DNA of 64,000 nt, from assembly GCF_003076475.1 (NCBI RefSeq), contig NZ_CP020919.1:124001-188000 (forward strand). The letters run 5' to 3'. The stretch is from Flavobacterium kingsejongi. Its GTDB lineage: Bacteria > Bacteroidota > Bacteroidia > Flavobacteriales > Flavobacteriaceae. Both the position numbers and the translations under genes were made by a program. The notes below the pieces were generated by a model, which was given only the letters and a program-made list of their open reading frames with translations, searched no databases and was not told the DNA's origin. Below, piece by piece: positions 8,751 through 18,483 of this stretch; the stretch's first letter is position 1; every line of letters starts with the position of its first letter.

Positions 8751-9902
8751 CTAAATTATGTTTTTCCGTTGCGTTTTCCACCAACGCTCAGGGATTTCCT
8801 GATCACAGGCCCCTAAATAGTCCTCGTACGTACACGGTAATAACGTATTTCTTTTTAATTTATTATTAACATTTGAAACAAATGGTATTTCGATCCACCA
8901 GCGATCTGAGACATCACTTTTGTAAAATACCAATTCTTCATCATCAATAGGGACAATGTATTTAATATAGTTCTCGCGGCTTCCGAAAGGATATTCGTTA
9001 GACCGGTAATGAAAACCTTCAATAAAATACCATACAATCTCCGCAATCAGCATTGCTTCATTCGCGGTATTATTATGATTAAAAATGCCAAAAATAGAAA
9101 CTTTGTCGCTTATTCCTGCATATCTGGACAGCGAACATATCTCTTTACCATTAAATCCATTAGGAGCAAAAGTAGCAAAATTACCGGAATCACAAGATTT
9201 TACCGATGTTAAATCTAAGCTGACCATATCGGCGTCCCGGAAAACCGGTTCGGCAATCGAGGAATTACTGGATATTTCACCCAATCGATAGGCATCAAAA
9301 AATAATTTTTCGATTAAATCGATCTCTTCCTGTGCGTTAAAATAAGTTTGATAACCAACATTACTGTAATTAAACAGGTTATTAGGCTCTTCGATAATCA
9401 TTTTTGTGAGATAGGAATTGGCCGTCAATTCCTGCACTTCTTTCCCAAAATCAAAACGGCTGTCAATCGCCACCAGGTTCACCATCTGCTCCAGGTTATC
9501 ATAAGCCCTGTACAGCGCGTAAGTCAGGTCTTGTGAACCACCGATCACAATAGGGATGATTTTGCGCTTAATGAGTGTTGCTGTGATTTTTTCCAAAGCA
9601 TAATACGTATCACTGATCGTATCACCCTGGACAATATTTCCTAAATCTGCAATTTCAATATGCCAGTTTCCTGGAAAAAGGCTATAAAACTCTTTACGGA
9701 AATGAGACACATCGACTTTTCCAGCCTCCGGCCCATTTCCCCTATTTTCCAAAACCCCTAAAAGCACAATTTTCACCCGGGACAAATCCGGAAAATCTTT
9801 GTGGGCATGTAGCGCTATTTTACTACCCAGCTGTTGCGGAGATAAAGCTTCAACAAACTGAAGCAATTCTCCGTCTAAAGGCTGTAGAAAATCAAATTCC
9901 AT
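8751..9902 (-). CDS. arginase-fold protein with degenerate metal site
   Basis: A 383-residue soluble protein of the ureohydrolase (arginase/formimidoylglutamase) superfamily. The family landmarks are in order but altered. The GGDHS position reads GGSQD, DAHxD reads DSRFD, and the SxDxD position reads SLDLT. Two histidine ligands and one aspartate of the usual dimanganese site are therefore replaced, so classic hydrolase activity is doubtful. Flavobacterial genomes commonly carry such a protein beside the gld genes, which suggests a conserved non-enzymatic role, but this is inference. It lies 3 bp after topA on the same strand, so the two may be one transcript. Confidence 0.8.
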   Translation of the reverse strand: MEFDFLQPLDGELLQFVEALSPQQLGSKIALHAHKDFPDLSRVKIVLLGVLENRGNGPEAGKVDVSHFRKEFYSLFPGNWHIEIADLGNIVQGDTISDTYYALEKITATLIKRKIIPIVIGGSQDLTYALYRAYDNLEQMVNLVAIDSRFDFGKEVQELTANSYLTKMIIEEPNNLFNYSNVGYQTYFNAQEEIDLIEKLFFDAYRLGEISSNSSIAEPVFRDADMVSLDLTSVKSCDSGNFATFAPNGFNGKEICSLSRYAGISDKVSIFGIFNHNNTANEAMLIAEIVWYFIEGFHYRSNEYPFGSRENYIKYIVPIDDEELVFYKSDVSDRWWIEIPFVSNVNNKLKRNTLLPCTYEDYLGACDQEIPERWWKTQRKNII

Positions 9903-9905
9903 GTA

Positions 9906-12446
9906 TTATTTCTTTTTTGCAGTTGTTTTTGTTGCAGTTGTTGTCTTGGCTGCTGCTTTTTTTACCGGAGCTTTCTTCGCAGCCGGTTTTTTAGCTGCCT
10001 TTGCAGGTGTTTTTTGTGCAATCATTTCTTTCACCTGCTCCAACGTCAACGCCGCAGCATCAACATCCTTACCCAGCTCAATCTTAATCTTGCCTTTCGT
10101 CACCACAGAACGCCCCCAACGGGCCTTTTCTACTTTTATACCTTCCTCTTCCCAGTTGTGCAATACTTTATCAATGTCTTTTTTAATTTTATCCTCAATC
10201 AATTCAACAATATCCGATTGGGAAAGGTTATCAAAATTGTATTTTTTGCTAACATTGATAAAAACACCGTTCCACTTCAGGAAAGGTCCAAAACGACCTA
10301 CCCCTTTCTGAACAGGCTCATTTTTATAAGTGGCAATTGGCGCATCTGCTGCTGCTTTTTCCTGTATCAGTTCCTGTGCCCGTACAAAAGTCACATCCAA
10401 CGGATCTTCGCCTTTAGGCAGTGATATAAACGTTTTGCCGTGGCGTATGTAAGGGCCAAAACGGCCATTATTCACTTCTACATCTTCGCCTTCATATTCT
10501 CCCAAAGCGCGTGGCAGCAAAAACAAATTAAGCGTCTCCTCCAGTGTAATTGTCCCAATATTCTGATCAGACATCAGGCTGGCAAACTGCTTTTCTTCAT
10601 CATCTGCCTCTCCAATCTGTGCCATCGGTCCAAATTTACCCAGACGTACACTAACCTGCTTGCCTGTTTTAGGGTCTTTACCCAATATGCGTTCTCCGGA
10701 TTCTCTCTCTGCATTAGCTTCTACCTCTACCACTGTTGGGTGGAATTTGTTGTAGAAGTCATGCATCATTTTTGTCCAGTCTTCATTACCTGAAGCGATT
10801 TCATCAAAATCCTGCTCCACTTTGGCCGTAAAATTATAATCCAGGATCGTATTGAAATGATTCACTAAGAAGTCATTTACAATGGTCCCGATATCGGTTG
10901 GAACCAGTTTACCTTTGTCCGAACCTACATTTTCTTTTAATAGTTTTTCATCCGTTTTTCCGGCTTTCAACAGCAATTGAGTATAATTTCGCTCCTGCCC
11001 TTCAAAATTCCCTTTTTCTACGTAGTTTCTATTAATAATAGTAGAAATGGTTGGTGCATACGTAGAAGGACGGCCAATACCCAGTTCTTCCAGTTTTTTC
11101 ACCAGTGATGCTTCGGTATAGCGCGCCGACGGCCTTGAAAATCGTTCTGTTGCCGTAATATAATTATTCAACAGGCGTTCATTTACCTTCATTGCCGGTA
11201 ACATCCCTTCCTGTTCTTCATCTTCATCATCATGTCCTTCGAGGTACACTTTTAGGAAACCTTCAAACAGCAATACTTCGCCAGTAGCAGAAAAGATATC
11301 TTTATGGTTTGAAGCTTCAATCTTAACTGTTGTTCTTTCCAACGCTGCATCACTCATTTGGGACGCCAGGGTTCTTTTCCATATCAAATCATACAAACGT
11401 GCCTGATCCCTGTCGATATTCACAGAATGCCGCGACATGTCGGTAGGACGAATGGCCTCGTGCGCTTCCTGTGCACCTTTGCTCTTATTGGTAAAGGTTC
11501 GGATTTTACTGAACTCTTTACCATATGATTTTATAATTTCATCTTTTGCAGCCTCCAAAGCATCATTCGAAAGATTCACACTATCCGTTCTCATATACGT
11601 TATAAGCCCGGCTTCATACAGTCGCTGTGCCAGCATCATCGTTACACCTACTGGAAAATAAAGTTTACGAGCAGCTTCCTGTTGTAAGGTAGATGTCGTA
11701 AAAGGTGCTGCAGGTGTTTTCTTGGTAGGTTTAGTTTCTAAATCCGAAACTTTATAGGTAGAATTGATATTCTTATTCAGGAAGTCTTCCGCTTCCTTTT
11801 TGGTGGCAAAATTTTTAGGTAATTTTGCTTTAAAGGTTTTTCCATCTTCATTGGAAAATTCAGCAACAACGCTGTAAGAACCTTCAGCTTTGAAATTTTG
11901 AATTTCACGTTCCCGCTCTACAATGAGGCGAACAGAAACCGACTGAACGCGGCCTGCGGACAAGCCTCCTTTAACCTTTTTCCAGAGTACCGGTGATAAC
12001 TCATATCCCACCAGTCGATCCAGAACCCTTCGTGCCTGTTGGGCATTGACCAGGTTATAATTTATTTTTCTCGGATTTTCAATTGCTTTAAGAATAGCTG
12101 ATTTCGTGATTTCGTGAAAAACAATTCTTTTTGTTTTGCTTTCATCCAACTTAAGTTCTTCTGCCAAATGCCAGGAAATAGCTTCCCCTTCCCGGTCCTC
12201 ATCACTCGCTAACCATACCGTTTCTGCATTTTTCGATAAATCCCTAAGCTTTTTGACTAAGGCTTTTTTATCCGGGGAAACCTCGTATTTGGGTTTAAAA
12301 TTATTCGCTACATCTACCCCTATTTCCTTGGAAGGCAGATCGGCTATATGCCCAAAACTTGATTCTACCTGAAAATCTTTCCCTAAAAATTTTTCTATTG
12401 TTTTTGCCTTTGCAGGCGACTCGACTATCACTAAATTCTTTGCCAT
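9906..12446 (-). CDS. topA: DNA topoisomerase I (type IA)
   Basis: About 846 residues. The N-terminal TOPRIM domain starts with LVIVESPAKAKTIEKFLG and contains SDEDREGEAISWH. The strand-passage tyrosine lies in GLITYMRTDS. Instead of classic zinc fingers, the C-terminal half has repeated topoisomerase C-terminal beta-domains (GRFGPYIRHG, GRFGPFLKWN), and the protein ends in a histone-H1-like tail rich in Lys, Ala and Pro. The enzyme relaxes negative supercoils. The start at 12446 (MAKNLVIVESPA) was chosen over an in-frame ATG 93 bp upstream because it matches the family N-terminus. Confidence 0.97.
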   Translation of the reverse strand: MAKNLVIVESPAKAKTIEKFLGKDFQVESSFGHIADLPSKEIGVDVANNFKPKYEVSPDKKALVKKLRDLSKNAETVWLASDEDREGEAISWHLAEELKLDESKTKRIVFHEITKSAILKAIENPRKINYNLVNAQQARRVLDRLVGYELSPVLWKKVKGGLSAGRVQSVSVRLIVEREREIQNFKAEGSYSVVAEFSNEDGKTFKAKLPKNFATKKEAEDFLNKNINSTYKVSDLETKPTKKTPAAPFTTSTLQQEAARKLYFPVGVTMMLAQRLYEAGLITYMRTDSVNLSNDALEAAKDEIIKSYGKEFSKIRTFTNKSKGAQEAHEAIRPTDMSRHSVNIDRDQARLYDLIWKRTLASQMSDAALERTTVKIEASNHKDIFSATGEVLLFEGFLKVYLEGHDDEDEEQEGMLPAMKVNERLLNNYITATERFSRPSARYTEASLVKKLEELGIGRPSTYAPTISTIINRNYVEKGNFEGQERNYTQLLLKAGKTDEKLLKENVGSDKGKLVPTDIGTIVNDFLVNHFNTILDYNFTAKVEQDFDEIASGNEDWTKMMHDFYNKFHPTVVEVEANAERESGERILGKDPKTGKQVSVRLGKFGPMAQIGEADDEEKQFASLMSDQNIGTITLEETLNLFLLPRALGEYEGEDVEVNNGRFGPYIRHGKTFISLPKGEDPLDVTFVRAQELIQEKAAADAPIATYKNEPVQKGVGRFGPFLKWNGVFINVSKKYNFDNLSQSDIVELIEDKIKKDIDKVLHNWEEEGIKVEKARWGRSVVTKGKIKIELGKDVDAAALTLEQVKEMIAQKTPAKAAKKPAAKKAPVKKAAAKTTTATKTTAKKK

Positions 12447-12633
12447 CAGCTTATTTTTTGTAATTGCAAAAGTATATGAATTTTTTAAATTTTGAGTTTT
12501 TGATTGAATTTTAAAAAAATCCATTTCAAATTCAAGCAAAAAAACGCCCTTTTAAAACCATTCATTATCACATTGCAGCGAATACTTCGTATTTCACATT
12601 TCACCCTTTACCGGCACTTTATCTTATTATAAT

Positions 12634-12671
12634 AAACCCGAACTAATGCAAGTATGCTCTAGTTCGGGTTT
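12634..12671 (-). terminator. hairpin terminator between a membrane-protein gene and topA
   Basis: A 12-bp perfect stem AAACCCGAACTA / TAGTTCGGGTTT with a 14-base loop and AT-rich flanks. It lies downstream of the gene ending at 12778 and upstream of topA. Confidence 0.6.
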
Positions 12672-12777
12672 TATTATGCTACATTATATAGTATCAAAAT
12701 CTTTACTTTCCAAAAAGATCATTTTATTCCTGACAAATAACAATCACGGTAATTGGATTCACAAAGATGCCTGCGGA

Positions 12778-13569
12778 TTATTTCAAATATACGTAATCGT
12801 CATCCCCTGTCGTCCCTATAGTATCAATTTCATCATGCTCATCAAAACCAATGACCTGCTTATAAATAAAGTACATCGGGATGCGTGCAAAAGAGGCCGT
12901 AAAAAGGAACCCAATACCACACAATAGGACACCTACCTGTGAAATAGCCCCTGCAACTATAGCCATCCCAATCGTGAACAGCCATTTGTTATTTCCTATT
13001 TTAAAAGATGTATTAATAATATTGGATACCGACATCTCAGGATTAAAAGCATAAATCACAACAAAATACGACAGCGGGACAATCAGGTAAAAAACAGGCA
13101 GAAAACATACTATGTAGCCCAACATAAAAATACCTATAAAAGCTGCTGAAAGTCGAAGTGTTTTAAAAAAATAGGCGCCGGAGATTAGTTTAAAATACCC
13201 TTCAAATCCTACATCTTTACCCAAATCAGCCATCCTGCAGGTATTTAGGAATCCGGCCTGCATACTAACATTCAGCATCATTATAAATCCAAACAAGAGG
13301 AAAAATAAGAGAAAAGCACCTAAAAAAATCAACCCACTTGCCCCTCCATAGAATGTTTCCGGGGAATAAATGCCGGCATAGACACCGGAAACCACCATAG
13401 GAATAATAAGCACTCCCACAAGTGCCCCAATAATAAGCAAATTAACCAAAACCATTAAAAACCCCTGAAGCCAGACTTTTTTAAATAATTCAAATGATTT
13501 ATTTAAAATATCCCCGAAATCAAGATCCTGATTAGATTGAATTTTTTTCGTGATGTAATTATAGTTCAT
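12778..13569 (-). CDS. multi-pass membrane protein, unknown function
   Basis: About 263 residues with a cytoplasmic lead containing DFGDILNKSFELFKKVW, then about five or six hydrophobic helices from residue 35 onward and a short acidic tail (DDDYVYLK). Flavobacterial genomes hold many similar integral membrane proteins of unknown role. The start at 13569 (MNYNYITKKIQ) was preferred to an ATG 156 bp upstream that would overlap the divergent miaB gene. No catalytic motif is visible. Confidence 0.75.
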   Translation of the reverse strand: MNYNYITKKIQSNQDLDFGDILNKSFELFKKVWLQGFLMVLVNLLIIGALVGVLIIPMVVSGVYAGIYSPETFYGGASGLIFLGAFLLFFLLFGFIMMLNVSMQAGFLNTCRMADLGKDVGFEGYFKLISGAYFFKTLRLSAAFIGIFMLGYIVCFLPVFYLIVPLSYFVVIYAFNPEMSVSNIINTSFKIGNNKWLFTIGMAIVAGAISQVGVLLCGIGFLFTASFARIPMYFIYKQVIGFDEHDEIDTIGTTGDDDYVYLK

Positions 13570-13658
13570 ACGTAGTGGTTTGAGTAGATTTGGATACAAT
13601 GATAATAAAATATATTCACATTTTACTGCTGACAATATGTCACTACTCATAATAATTG

Positions 13659-13666
13659 TATCTTTG
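13659..13666 (+). promoter_or_regulatory. Bacteroidetes-type -7 box before miaB
   Basis: TATCTTTG matches TAnnTTTG and lies 33 bp upstream of the miaB ATG in the divergent gap. The -33 element is not clear. Confidence 0.4.
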
Positions 13667-13699
13667 CTTTTTTGAATAAAACCGAGCTCGTACGGCACT

Positions 13700-15145
13700 A
13701 TGGAAAAGATTATTGAAGAAGACAAACAAGGTCAAAGTCTTGTTTTAGAACAAGTCAAAGGAAATACCCGAAAATTATTCATCGAAAGTTATGGTTGCGC
13801 CATGAACTTTGCTGACAGCGAAGTCGTAGCTTCAATCATGGCTAATGAAGGCTATAATACTACACAGATTTTAGAAGAGGCCGATTTGGTCCTGGTAAAC
13901 ACCTGTTCGATCCGGGATAAAGCGGAACTTACCGTCCGTAAAAGGCTGGAGAAATATAATGCGGTCAAACGCATCAATCCCAAAATGAAAGTGGGCGTTT
14001 TAGGCTGTATGGCTGAAAGGCTGAAAAGCCAGTTCCTGGAAGAGGAAAAAATCGTGGATCTTGTAGTAGGCCCTGATGCCTATAAAGACTTACCGAATCT
14101 CCTCAAAGAAGTGGAAGAAGGCCGTGACGCGATCAATGTTATTTTATCTAAAGACGAAACCTATGGCGATATTTCACCCGTTCGATTACAATCCAACGGT
14201 GTTTCTGCTTATGTTTCGATTACGAGGGGCTGTGATAACATGTGTACTTTTTGTGTAGTCCCTTTTACCCGTGGACGCGAGCGCAGCCGGGAACCACAAA
14301 GTATCATGGAAGAAATCACCGACTTATGGAGCAAAGGCTTTAAAGAGGTTACCCTTTTAGGGCAGAATGTCGACAGCTACCTATGGTATGGTGGCGGCCT
14401 CAAAAAAGATTTCGACAAAGCTTCAGACATGCAAAAAGCTACTGCCGTGAAATTCGATCAGTTGTTGGAAATGGCCGCAGTGGCTTTTCCAAAAATGAGA
14501 ATTCGTTTTTCGACTTCGAACCCTCAGGACATGCACGAAAGTGTATTGTACAGCATTGCCAAACATCCAAATATCTGCAAGCACATTCACCTTCCGGTAC
14601 AATCAGGTAGTGACCGTATTCTGACCGAGATGAATCGCCTTCACAGTCGTGAGGAATATTTTGCACTTATTGATAAAATTCGCGCCATCATCCCAAACTG
14701 CAGCATTTCCCAGGATATGATTGCAGGTTTCCCTACCGAAACAGAAAGTGATCACCAGGATACTTTAAGCCTTATGTCTTATGTACAGTATAATTTTGGC
14801 TACATGTATGCCTATTCCGAACGTCCGGGCACATTAGCCGGCAGAAAAACGGAAGATGACGTCCCTGAAGCAACAAAAATGAGGCGCCTACAGGAGATTG
14901 TAGACCTGCAACAGCAACACAGCTGGAGCCGTAGTTCTGATTTTATCGGGCAAACGGTAGAAGTATTGGTAGAAAGAACTTCCAAAAAGTCACAGGAGCA
15001 ATTTTCCGGCAGGAACTCACAAAGCATCACCGTAGTATTTCCAAGGGAAGACTATAAAATTGGTGATTTTGTACTGGCAAAAATCAATAGCTGTACTTCA
15101 GGTACACTTATTGGTGAAGCCATCGGATATTCCGAAATGAATTAA
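13700..15145 (+). CDS. miaB: tRNA-2-methylthio-N6-dimethylallyladenosine synthase MiaB
   Basis: A 481-residue methylthiotransferase. The N-terminal UPF0004 domain carries three cluster-binding cysteines (ESYGCAMN, NTCSIRD, GVLGCMAE). The radical-SAM motif CDNMCTFC lies in TRGCDNMCTFCVVPFTRGRE, and a C-terminal TRAM domain covers roughly the last 65 residues. The enzyme adds a methylthio group to i6A37 of tRNAs reading UNN codons, using two 4Fe-4S clusters and SAM. Length and all motifs are normal. The next gene starts 47 bp downstream. Confidence 0.97.
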   Translation: MEKIIEEDKQGQSLVLEQVKGNTRKLFIESYGCAMNFADSEVVASIMANEGYNTTQILEEADLVLVNTCSIRDKAELTVRKRLEKYNAVKRINPKMKVGVLGCMAERLKSQFLEEEKIVDLVVGPDAYKDLPNLLKEVEEGRDAINVILSKDETYGDISPVRLQSNGVSAYVSITRGCDNMCTFCVVPFTRGRERSREPQSIMEEITDLWSKGFKEVTLLGQNVDSYLWYGGGLKKDFDKASDMQKATAVKFDQLLEMAAVAFPKMRIRFSTSNPQDMHESVLYSIAKHPNICKHIHLPVQSGSDRILTEMNRLHSREEYFALIDKIRAIIPNCSISQDMIAGFPTETESDHQDTLSLMSYVQYNFGYMYAYSERPGTLAGRKTEDDVPEATKMRRLQEIVDLQQQHSWSRSSDFIGQTVEVLVERTSKKSQEQFSGRNSQSITVVFPREDYKIGDFVLAKINSCTSGTLIGEAIGYSEMN

Positions 15146-15192
15146 ATTTCAAAAGTATACTATAGCTTTTTTTGAAAATTAAAATAATATAA

Positions 15193-16467
15193 ATGGAAAG
15201 TATTCAAGCCACGAAACAACGTTTTGAAATTATTGGAAATGACCCTAAACTAAACCGCGCCGTTGAAAAAGCGATACAGGTGGCTCCTACCGATATTTCG
15301 GTTTTAGTGACCGGTGAAAGTGGTGTAGGAAAGGAAAGCATTCCAAAAATTGTGCATTCACTTTCCCATCGCAAACATGGCAAATACATCGCAGTCAATT
15401 GCGGTGCTATTCCGGAAGGTACAATTGACAGTGAGCTCTTTGGCCATGAAAAAGGCGCCTTTACCGGAGCTACAAATACACGCGAAGGTTACTTTGAAGT
15501 AGCTGATGGCGGTACGATATTTTTAGATGAAGTCGGTGAATTACCTCTTACCACACAAGTGCGGTTACTTCGGGTTTTGGAAAATGGCGAATTTATAAAA
15601 GTCGGTTCTTCACAGGTACAAAAAACAAACGTGAGGATCGTTGCAGCCACCAATGTCAATATGTTTGATGCCATTGAAAAAGGAAAATTCAGGGAAGATC
15701 TCTATTATCGACTCAGCACAGTAGAAATCAGCCTGCCACCTTTACGGGAACGCAAAGATGATATCCACTTATTGTTTCGCAAATTTGCTTCTGATTTTGC
15801 CCACAAATATAAAATGCCAGTAATCCGCCTCGAGGACAATGCAGTCGATTACCTTACCAAATACCGCTGGAGTGGTAACATCCGGCAACTCCGAAATGCG
15901 GCAGAACAAATTTCGGTGCTCGAAACCAATCGGGTCATCACCCTGGCCGTGCTTCAGTCCTACCTTCCGTCCGAAGGGACTAACTTGCCGGCAGTCGTCA
16001 AAACCAAAAAAAGCGAAAATGACTTCAGCAATGAACGGGAGATATTGTACAAAGTGCTTTTCGATATGAAAAACGATTTGAATGACCTCAAAAAGCTAAC
16101 ATTGGAGCTCATGCAAAACGGCAACAATAATAAGGTACAGGAAACGAATAAAAACCTGATCAATAAAATCTACGGCAGTAACTCCGGCAACGATAACCAG
16201 ATTGATTTTGAAGATTCACCACGCATGGCAGTAATCCAAAATCAAAACCAACATCCTTCGCATCCGGAAAATTATAACGAGACCGATGATGAGTATCTTT
16301 TTGCCGAAACTGTAGAGGAGGAAGAAACGCTGCGTTTGGAAGAAAAAGAGATTGAACTCATTAAAAAAGCGCTCGAAAGAAACAAAGGCAAACGCAAAGC
16401 TGCTGCAGACGAACTGGGGATCTCAGAAAGAACCTTATACCGAAAAATTAAACAATTTGACTTATAA
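15193..16467 (+). CDS. sigma-54-interacting AAA+ transcriptional regulator
   Basis: A 424-residue regulator that begins almost directly with the AAA+ domain and has no receiver or sensory domain in front, as in PspF-type activators. Walker A is GESGVGKE near residue 40. The sigma-54 contact loop GAFTGAT is intact near residue 91, Walker B is FLDEVGE, and an arginine-finger region follows. A long low-complexity linker (about residues 270-370) leads to a Fis-type helix-turn-helix (RKAAADELGISERTLYRKIK). It lies in a plus-strand run with lptE, a TPR-type gene and secG, so it may control envelope genes; this is inference. Confidence 0.88.
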   Translation: MESIQATKQRFEIIGNDPKLNRAVEKAIQVAPTDISVLVTGESGVGKESIPKIVHSLSHRKHGKYIAVNCGAIPEGTIDSELFGHEKGAFTGATNTREGYFEVADGGTIFLDEVGELPLTTQVRLLRVLENGEFIKVGSSQVQKTNVRIVAATNVNMFDAIEKGKFREDLYYRLSTVEISLPPLRERKDDIHLLFRKFASDFAHKYKMPVIRLEDNAVDYLTKYRWSGNIRQLRNAAEQISVLETNRVITLAVLQSYLPSEGTNLPAVVKTKKSENDFSNEREILYKVLFDMKNDLNDLKKLTLELMQNGNNNKVQETNKNLINKIYGSNSGNDNQIDFEDSPRMAVIQNQNQHPSHPENYNETDDEYLFAETVEEEETLRLEEKEIELIKKALERNKGKRKAAADELGISERTLYRKIKQFDL

Positions 16468-16488
16468 CCTATCTTTGGCTTTTTGAAT

Positions 16489-16995
16489 ATGATGAAAAAC
16501 ATACACTACCTTTTAGCGGCAGTAGTCCTGTTCACACTGAACGGATGTTCTGTCTACAACTTTACCGGAACCGGAAAAATTGACGCCAAATCATTCCAGG
16601 TGAACTATTTCCAAAACAATGCCGAATTAGTAGAGCCGGGAATTGAGCGAACTTTTACCTTAAAATTGCAGGACATCATACAAAACCAGACGAATCTGAA
16701 CCTTACTAATTCAGGCGGCGATCTTTTATATGAAGGTGAAATTGTAGAATACCGCATCTCTCCTATGACCGCAAGTGCGGATCAGACTGCTTCCGAAAAC
16801 CGGCTGACCATCCGTGTGAATGTCCGTTTCACTAATCGCAATAAACCCGATGATGATTTTGAAAAACCATTTTCATTTTACTTCGATTATCCCGGAAGCC
16901 AACAATTGACAGGCTCGACCTTATCCAATGCACTGGATGAAATTTTTGCCCGTATCACCCAGGATATTTTCAACGAATCACTTGCAAAGTGGTAA
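16489..16995 (+). CDS. lptE: LptE-like outer-membrane lipoprotein
   Basis: About 168 residues with a lipoprotein signal peptide (LLAAVVLFTLNGC; lipid-bearing Cys near residue 20) and a small alpha/beta domain. The sequence VYNFTGTGKIDAKSFQV after the Cys is typical of Bacteroidetes LptE family proteins, which plug the LptD pore during lipopolysaccharide export. Two ATGs (16489, 16492) are possible; an in-frame TTG at 16483 is less likely. It starts 21 bp after the AAA+ regulator and is followed by the TPR-type gene after 23 bp. Confidence 0.8.
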   Translation: MMKNIHYLLAAVVLFTLNGCSVYNFTGTGKIDAKSFQVNYFQNNAELVEPGIERTFTLKLQDIIQNQTNLNLTNSGGDLLYEGEIVEYRISPMTASADQTASENRLTIRVNVRFTNRNKPDDDFEKPFSFYFDYPGSQQLTGSTLSNALDEIFARITQDIFNESLAKW

Positions 16996-17018
16996 TTGCG
17001 CTATCTGAATAAAATATA

Positions 17019-17954
17019 ATGATTTTGAATTTAAACGATTTTACATCCATCCTTCAAAACCCAGGCACCGTCACTACTGACACTACGCCCTCATTGGAGG
17101 CAATCGTAAATGAATTTCCCTATTTTCAAAGTGCAAGAGCACTACACCTGAAAGGCCTTTATAATCAGGACAGTTTCAAGTACAATCAGGCATTGAAGAT
17201 CACTGCAGCCCATTCCACCGACCGGACAGTTTTATTCGATTTTATTACATCCGAATATTTTGCTGCTGCTGACACAGAACTATCAACTCCTGAAGAAGAA
17301 GCTCCGGCAGTGCCTGCTATAAAAGAAGAACCTCTGGAGTTAAAAATTAGCCCGATCGAAGCCTCTATCCTGGAATCCATTAAAGAAGCGGCCTTACATG
17401 CCGTTCCAGCAGAAAAAATACCAGAGCAGCAGATTATTGCTGAACCGGTACTGGAAAGCGATATAGACCAGCCAACAGTCGATCTGATGGCAATCCCACC
17501 TGAACCGACACCTGAATTCAACTTAGGTATTGGTAAACCCCTGGATTTTTCCAATGATGAAAAACATTCGTTCCAGGAATGGCTGCAACTTTCCCACTTA
17601 AAACCGATTGAACGGCATACAACCCCCGAAAATCCGGCTCCAACAGTAGAACCGGTTATTAAAATTGATCCGGAAAGACAGAAAAAAAAGGAGCTGATTG
17701 ATAAGTTCATCGAAACCAATCCGAAGATCGTTTCGGTCAAAAATGCTACCCCTGCAGTTTCATTAAATGAGCGGATTAATTCCGAAAGTTCTTATCTTAT
17801 GACCGAAACTTTGGCAAAAGTTTACCTGGAACAGAAAAAATATCAGAAAGCAATACAAGCTTATGAGATTTTAATTTTGAAATATCCAGAAAAAAATGCT
17901 TTCTTTGCAGACCGAATTTTAGATATAAAAATTTTACAACAAAATAACAATTAG
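17019..17954 (+). CDS. TPR-like protein, unknown function
   Basis: A 311-residue soluble protein. The N-terminus has a conserved helical region (EFPYFQSARALHLKGLY), the middle is acidic and Pro/Glu-rich, and the C-terminus ends in a single tetratricopeptide-like helix pair (LAKVYLEQKKYQKAIQAYEILILKYPEK). No signal peptide is seen. Its steady place between an lptE-like gene and secG suggests an envelope-related role, but no function can be given. It ends 3 bp before secG. Confidence 0.75.
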   Translation: MILNLNDFTSILQNPGTVTTDTTPSLEAIVNEFPYFQSARALHLKGLYNQDSFKYNQALKITAAHSTDRTVLFDFITSEYFAAADTELSTPEEEAPAVPAIKEEPLELKISPIEASILESIKEAALHAVPAEKIPEQQIIAEPVLESDIDQPTVDLMAIPPEPTPEFNLGIGKPLDFSNDEKHSFQEWLQLSHLKPIERHTTPENPAPTVEPVIKIDPERQKKKELIDKFIETNPKIVSVKNATPAVSLNERINSESSYLMTETLAKVYLEQKKYQKAIQAYEILILKYPEKNAFFADRILDIKILQQNNN

Positions 17955-17957
17955 ACA

Positions 17958-18329
17958 ATGGCTTCATTTACAATTTTTTTAGTCCTGATGACAATAGTTT
18001 GTTTTCTATTGATCGTAGTAATTATGGTTCAAAATCCTAAAGGAGGAGGTTTATCTTCAAGCTTTGGAAGTTCCCAAATGATGGGTGGCGTTCAAAAAAC
18101 TACAGATTTCCTGGACAAAAGTACATGGGCACTTGGAACGTTATTAATTGTCCTGATTTTAGTATCCAGCTTAAGCTTTACTAATGGCGGTGCTAACGGT
18201 TCTAAAATCATCGACGAAACATCAATCCCAACCGCTCCAGCAAGTACTATTCCTGCTGCACCGGCTTCAACAGCACCAGCCGCTACTCCAACAACGACAC
18301 CGGCTCCTGCTGAAACTCCTGCAAACTAA
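17958..18329 (+). CDS. secG: preprotein translocase subunit SecG
   Basis: A 123-residue membrane protein with two hydrophobic helices (about residues 3-23 and 53-72) separated by the SecG hallmark loop QNPKGGGLSSSFG. SecG assists SecYE in protein export across the inner membrane. A 45-residue tail rich in Pro, Ala and Thr extends beyond the usual SecG length and is probably disordered. It is the last gene of the lptE-TPR-secG run and is followed by a strong terminator. Confidence 0.95.
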   Translation: MASFTIFLVLMTIVCFLLIVVIMVQNPKGGGLSSSFGSSQMMGGVQKTTDFLDKSTWALGTLLIVLILVSSLSFTNGGANGSKIIDETSIPTAPASTIPAAPASTAPAATPTTTPAPAETPAN

Positions 18330-18350
18330 GAATAAAACATATCGTTCTGC

Positions 18351-18384
18351 AAATGCCAACACTGACGTGTTGGCATTTTTTTTT
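18351..18384 (+). terminator. intrinsic terminator after secG
   Basis: A 12-bp perfect stem AAATGCCAACAC / GTGTTGGCATTT with loop TGAC, followed by a run of T. It begins 21 bp after the secG stop. Confidence 0.9.
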
Positions 18385-18483
18385 ACCCATATTGTCAGCA
18401 TTTCGTATTGGCATAATTTCTGACTGTTATTAGAAAATTTTTATTTTATATTTATAAACAACAACCTAAATTTATAATTGATT

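Noticed and set aside
17186..17740. A 184-codon minus-strand open frame rich in Ser and Gly
   Set aside because: It is antisense to the TPR-type gene, whose Pro/Glu/Ala-rich codons produce it.
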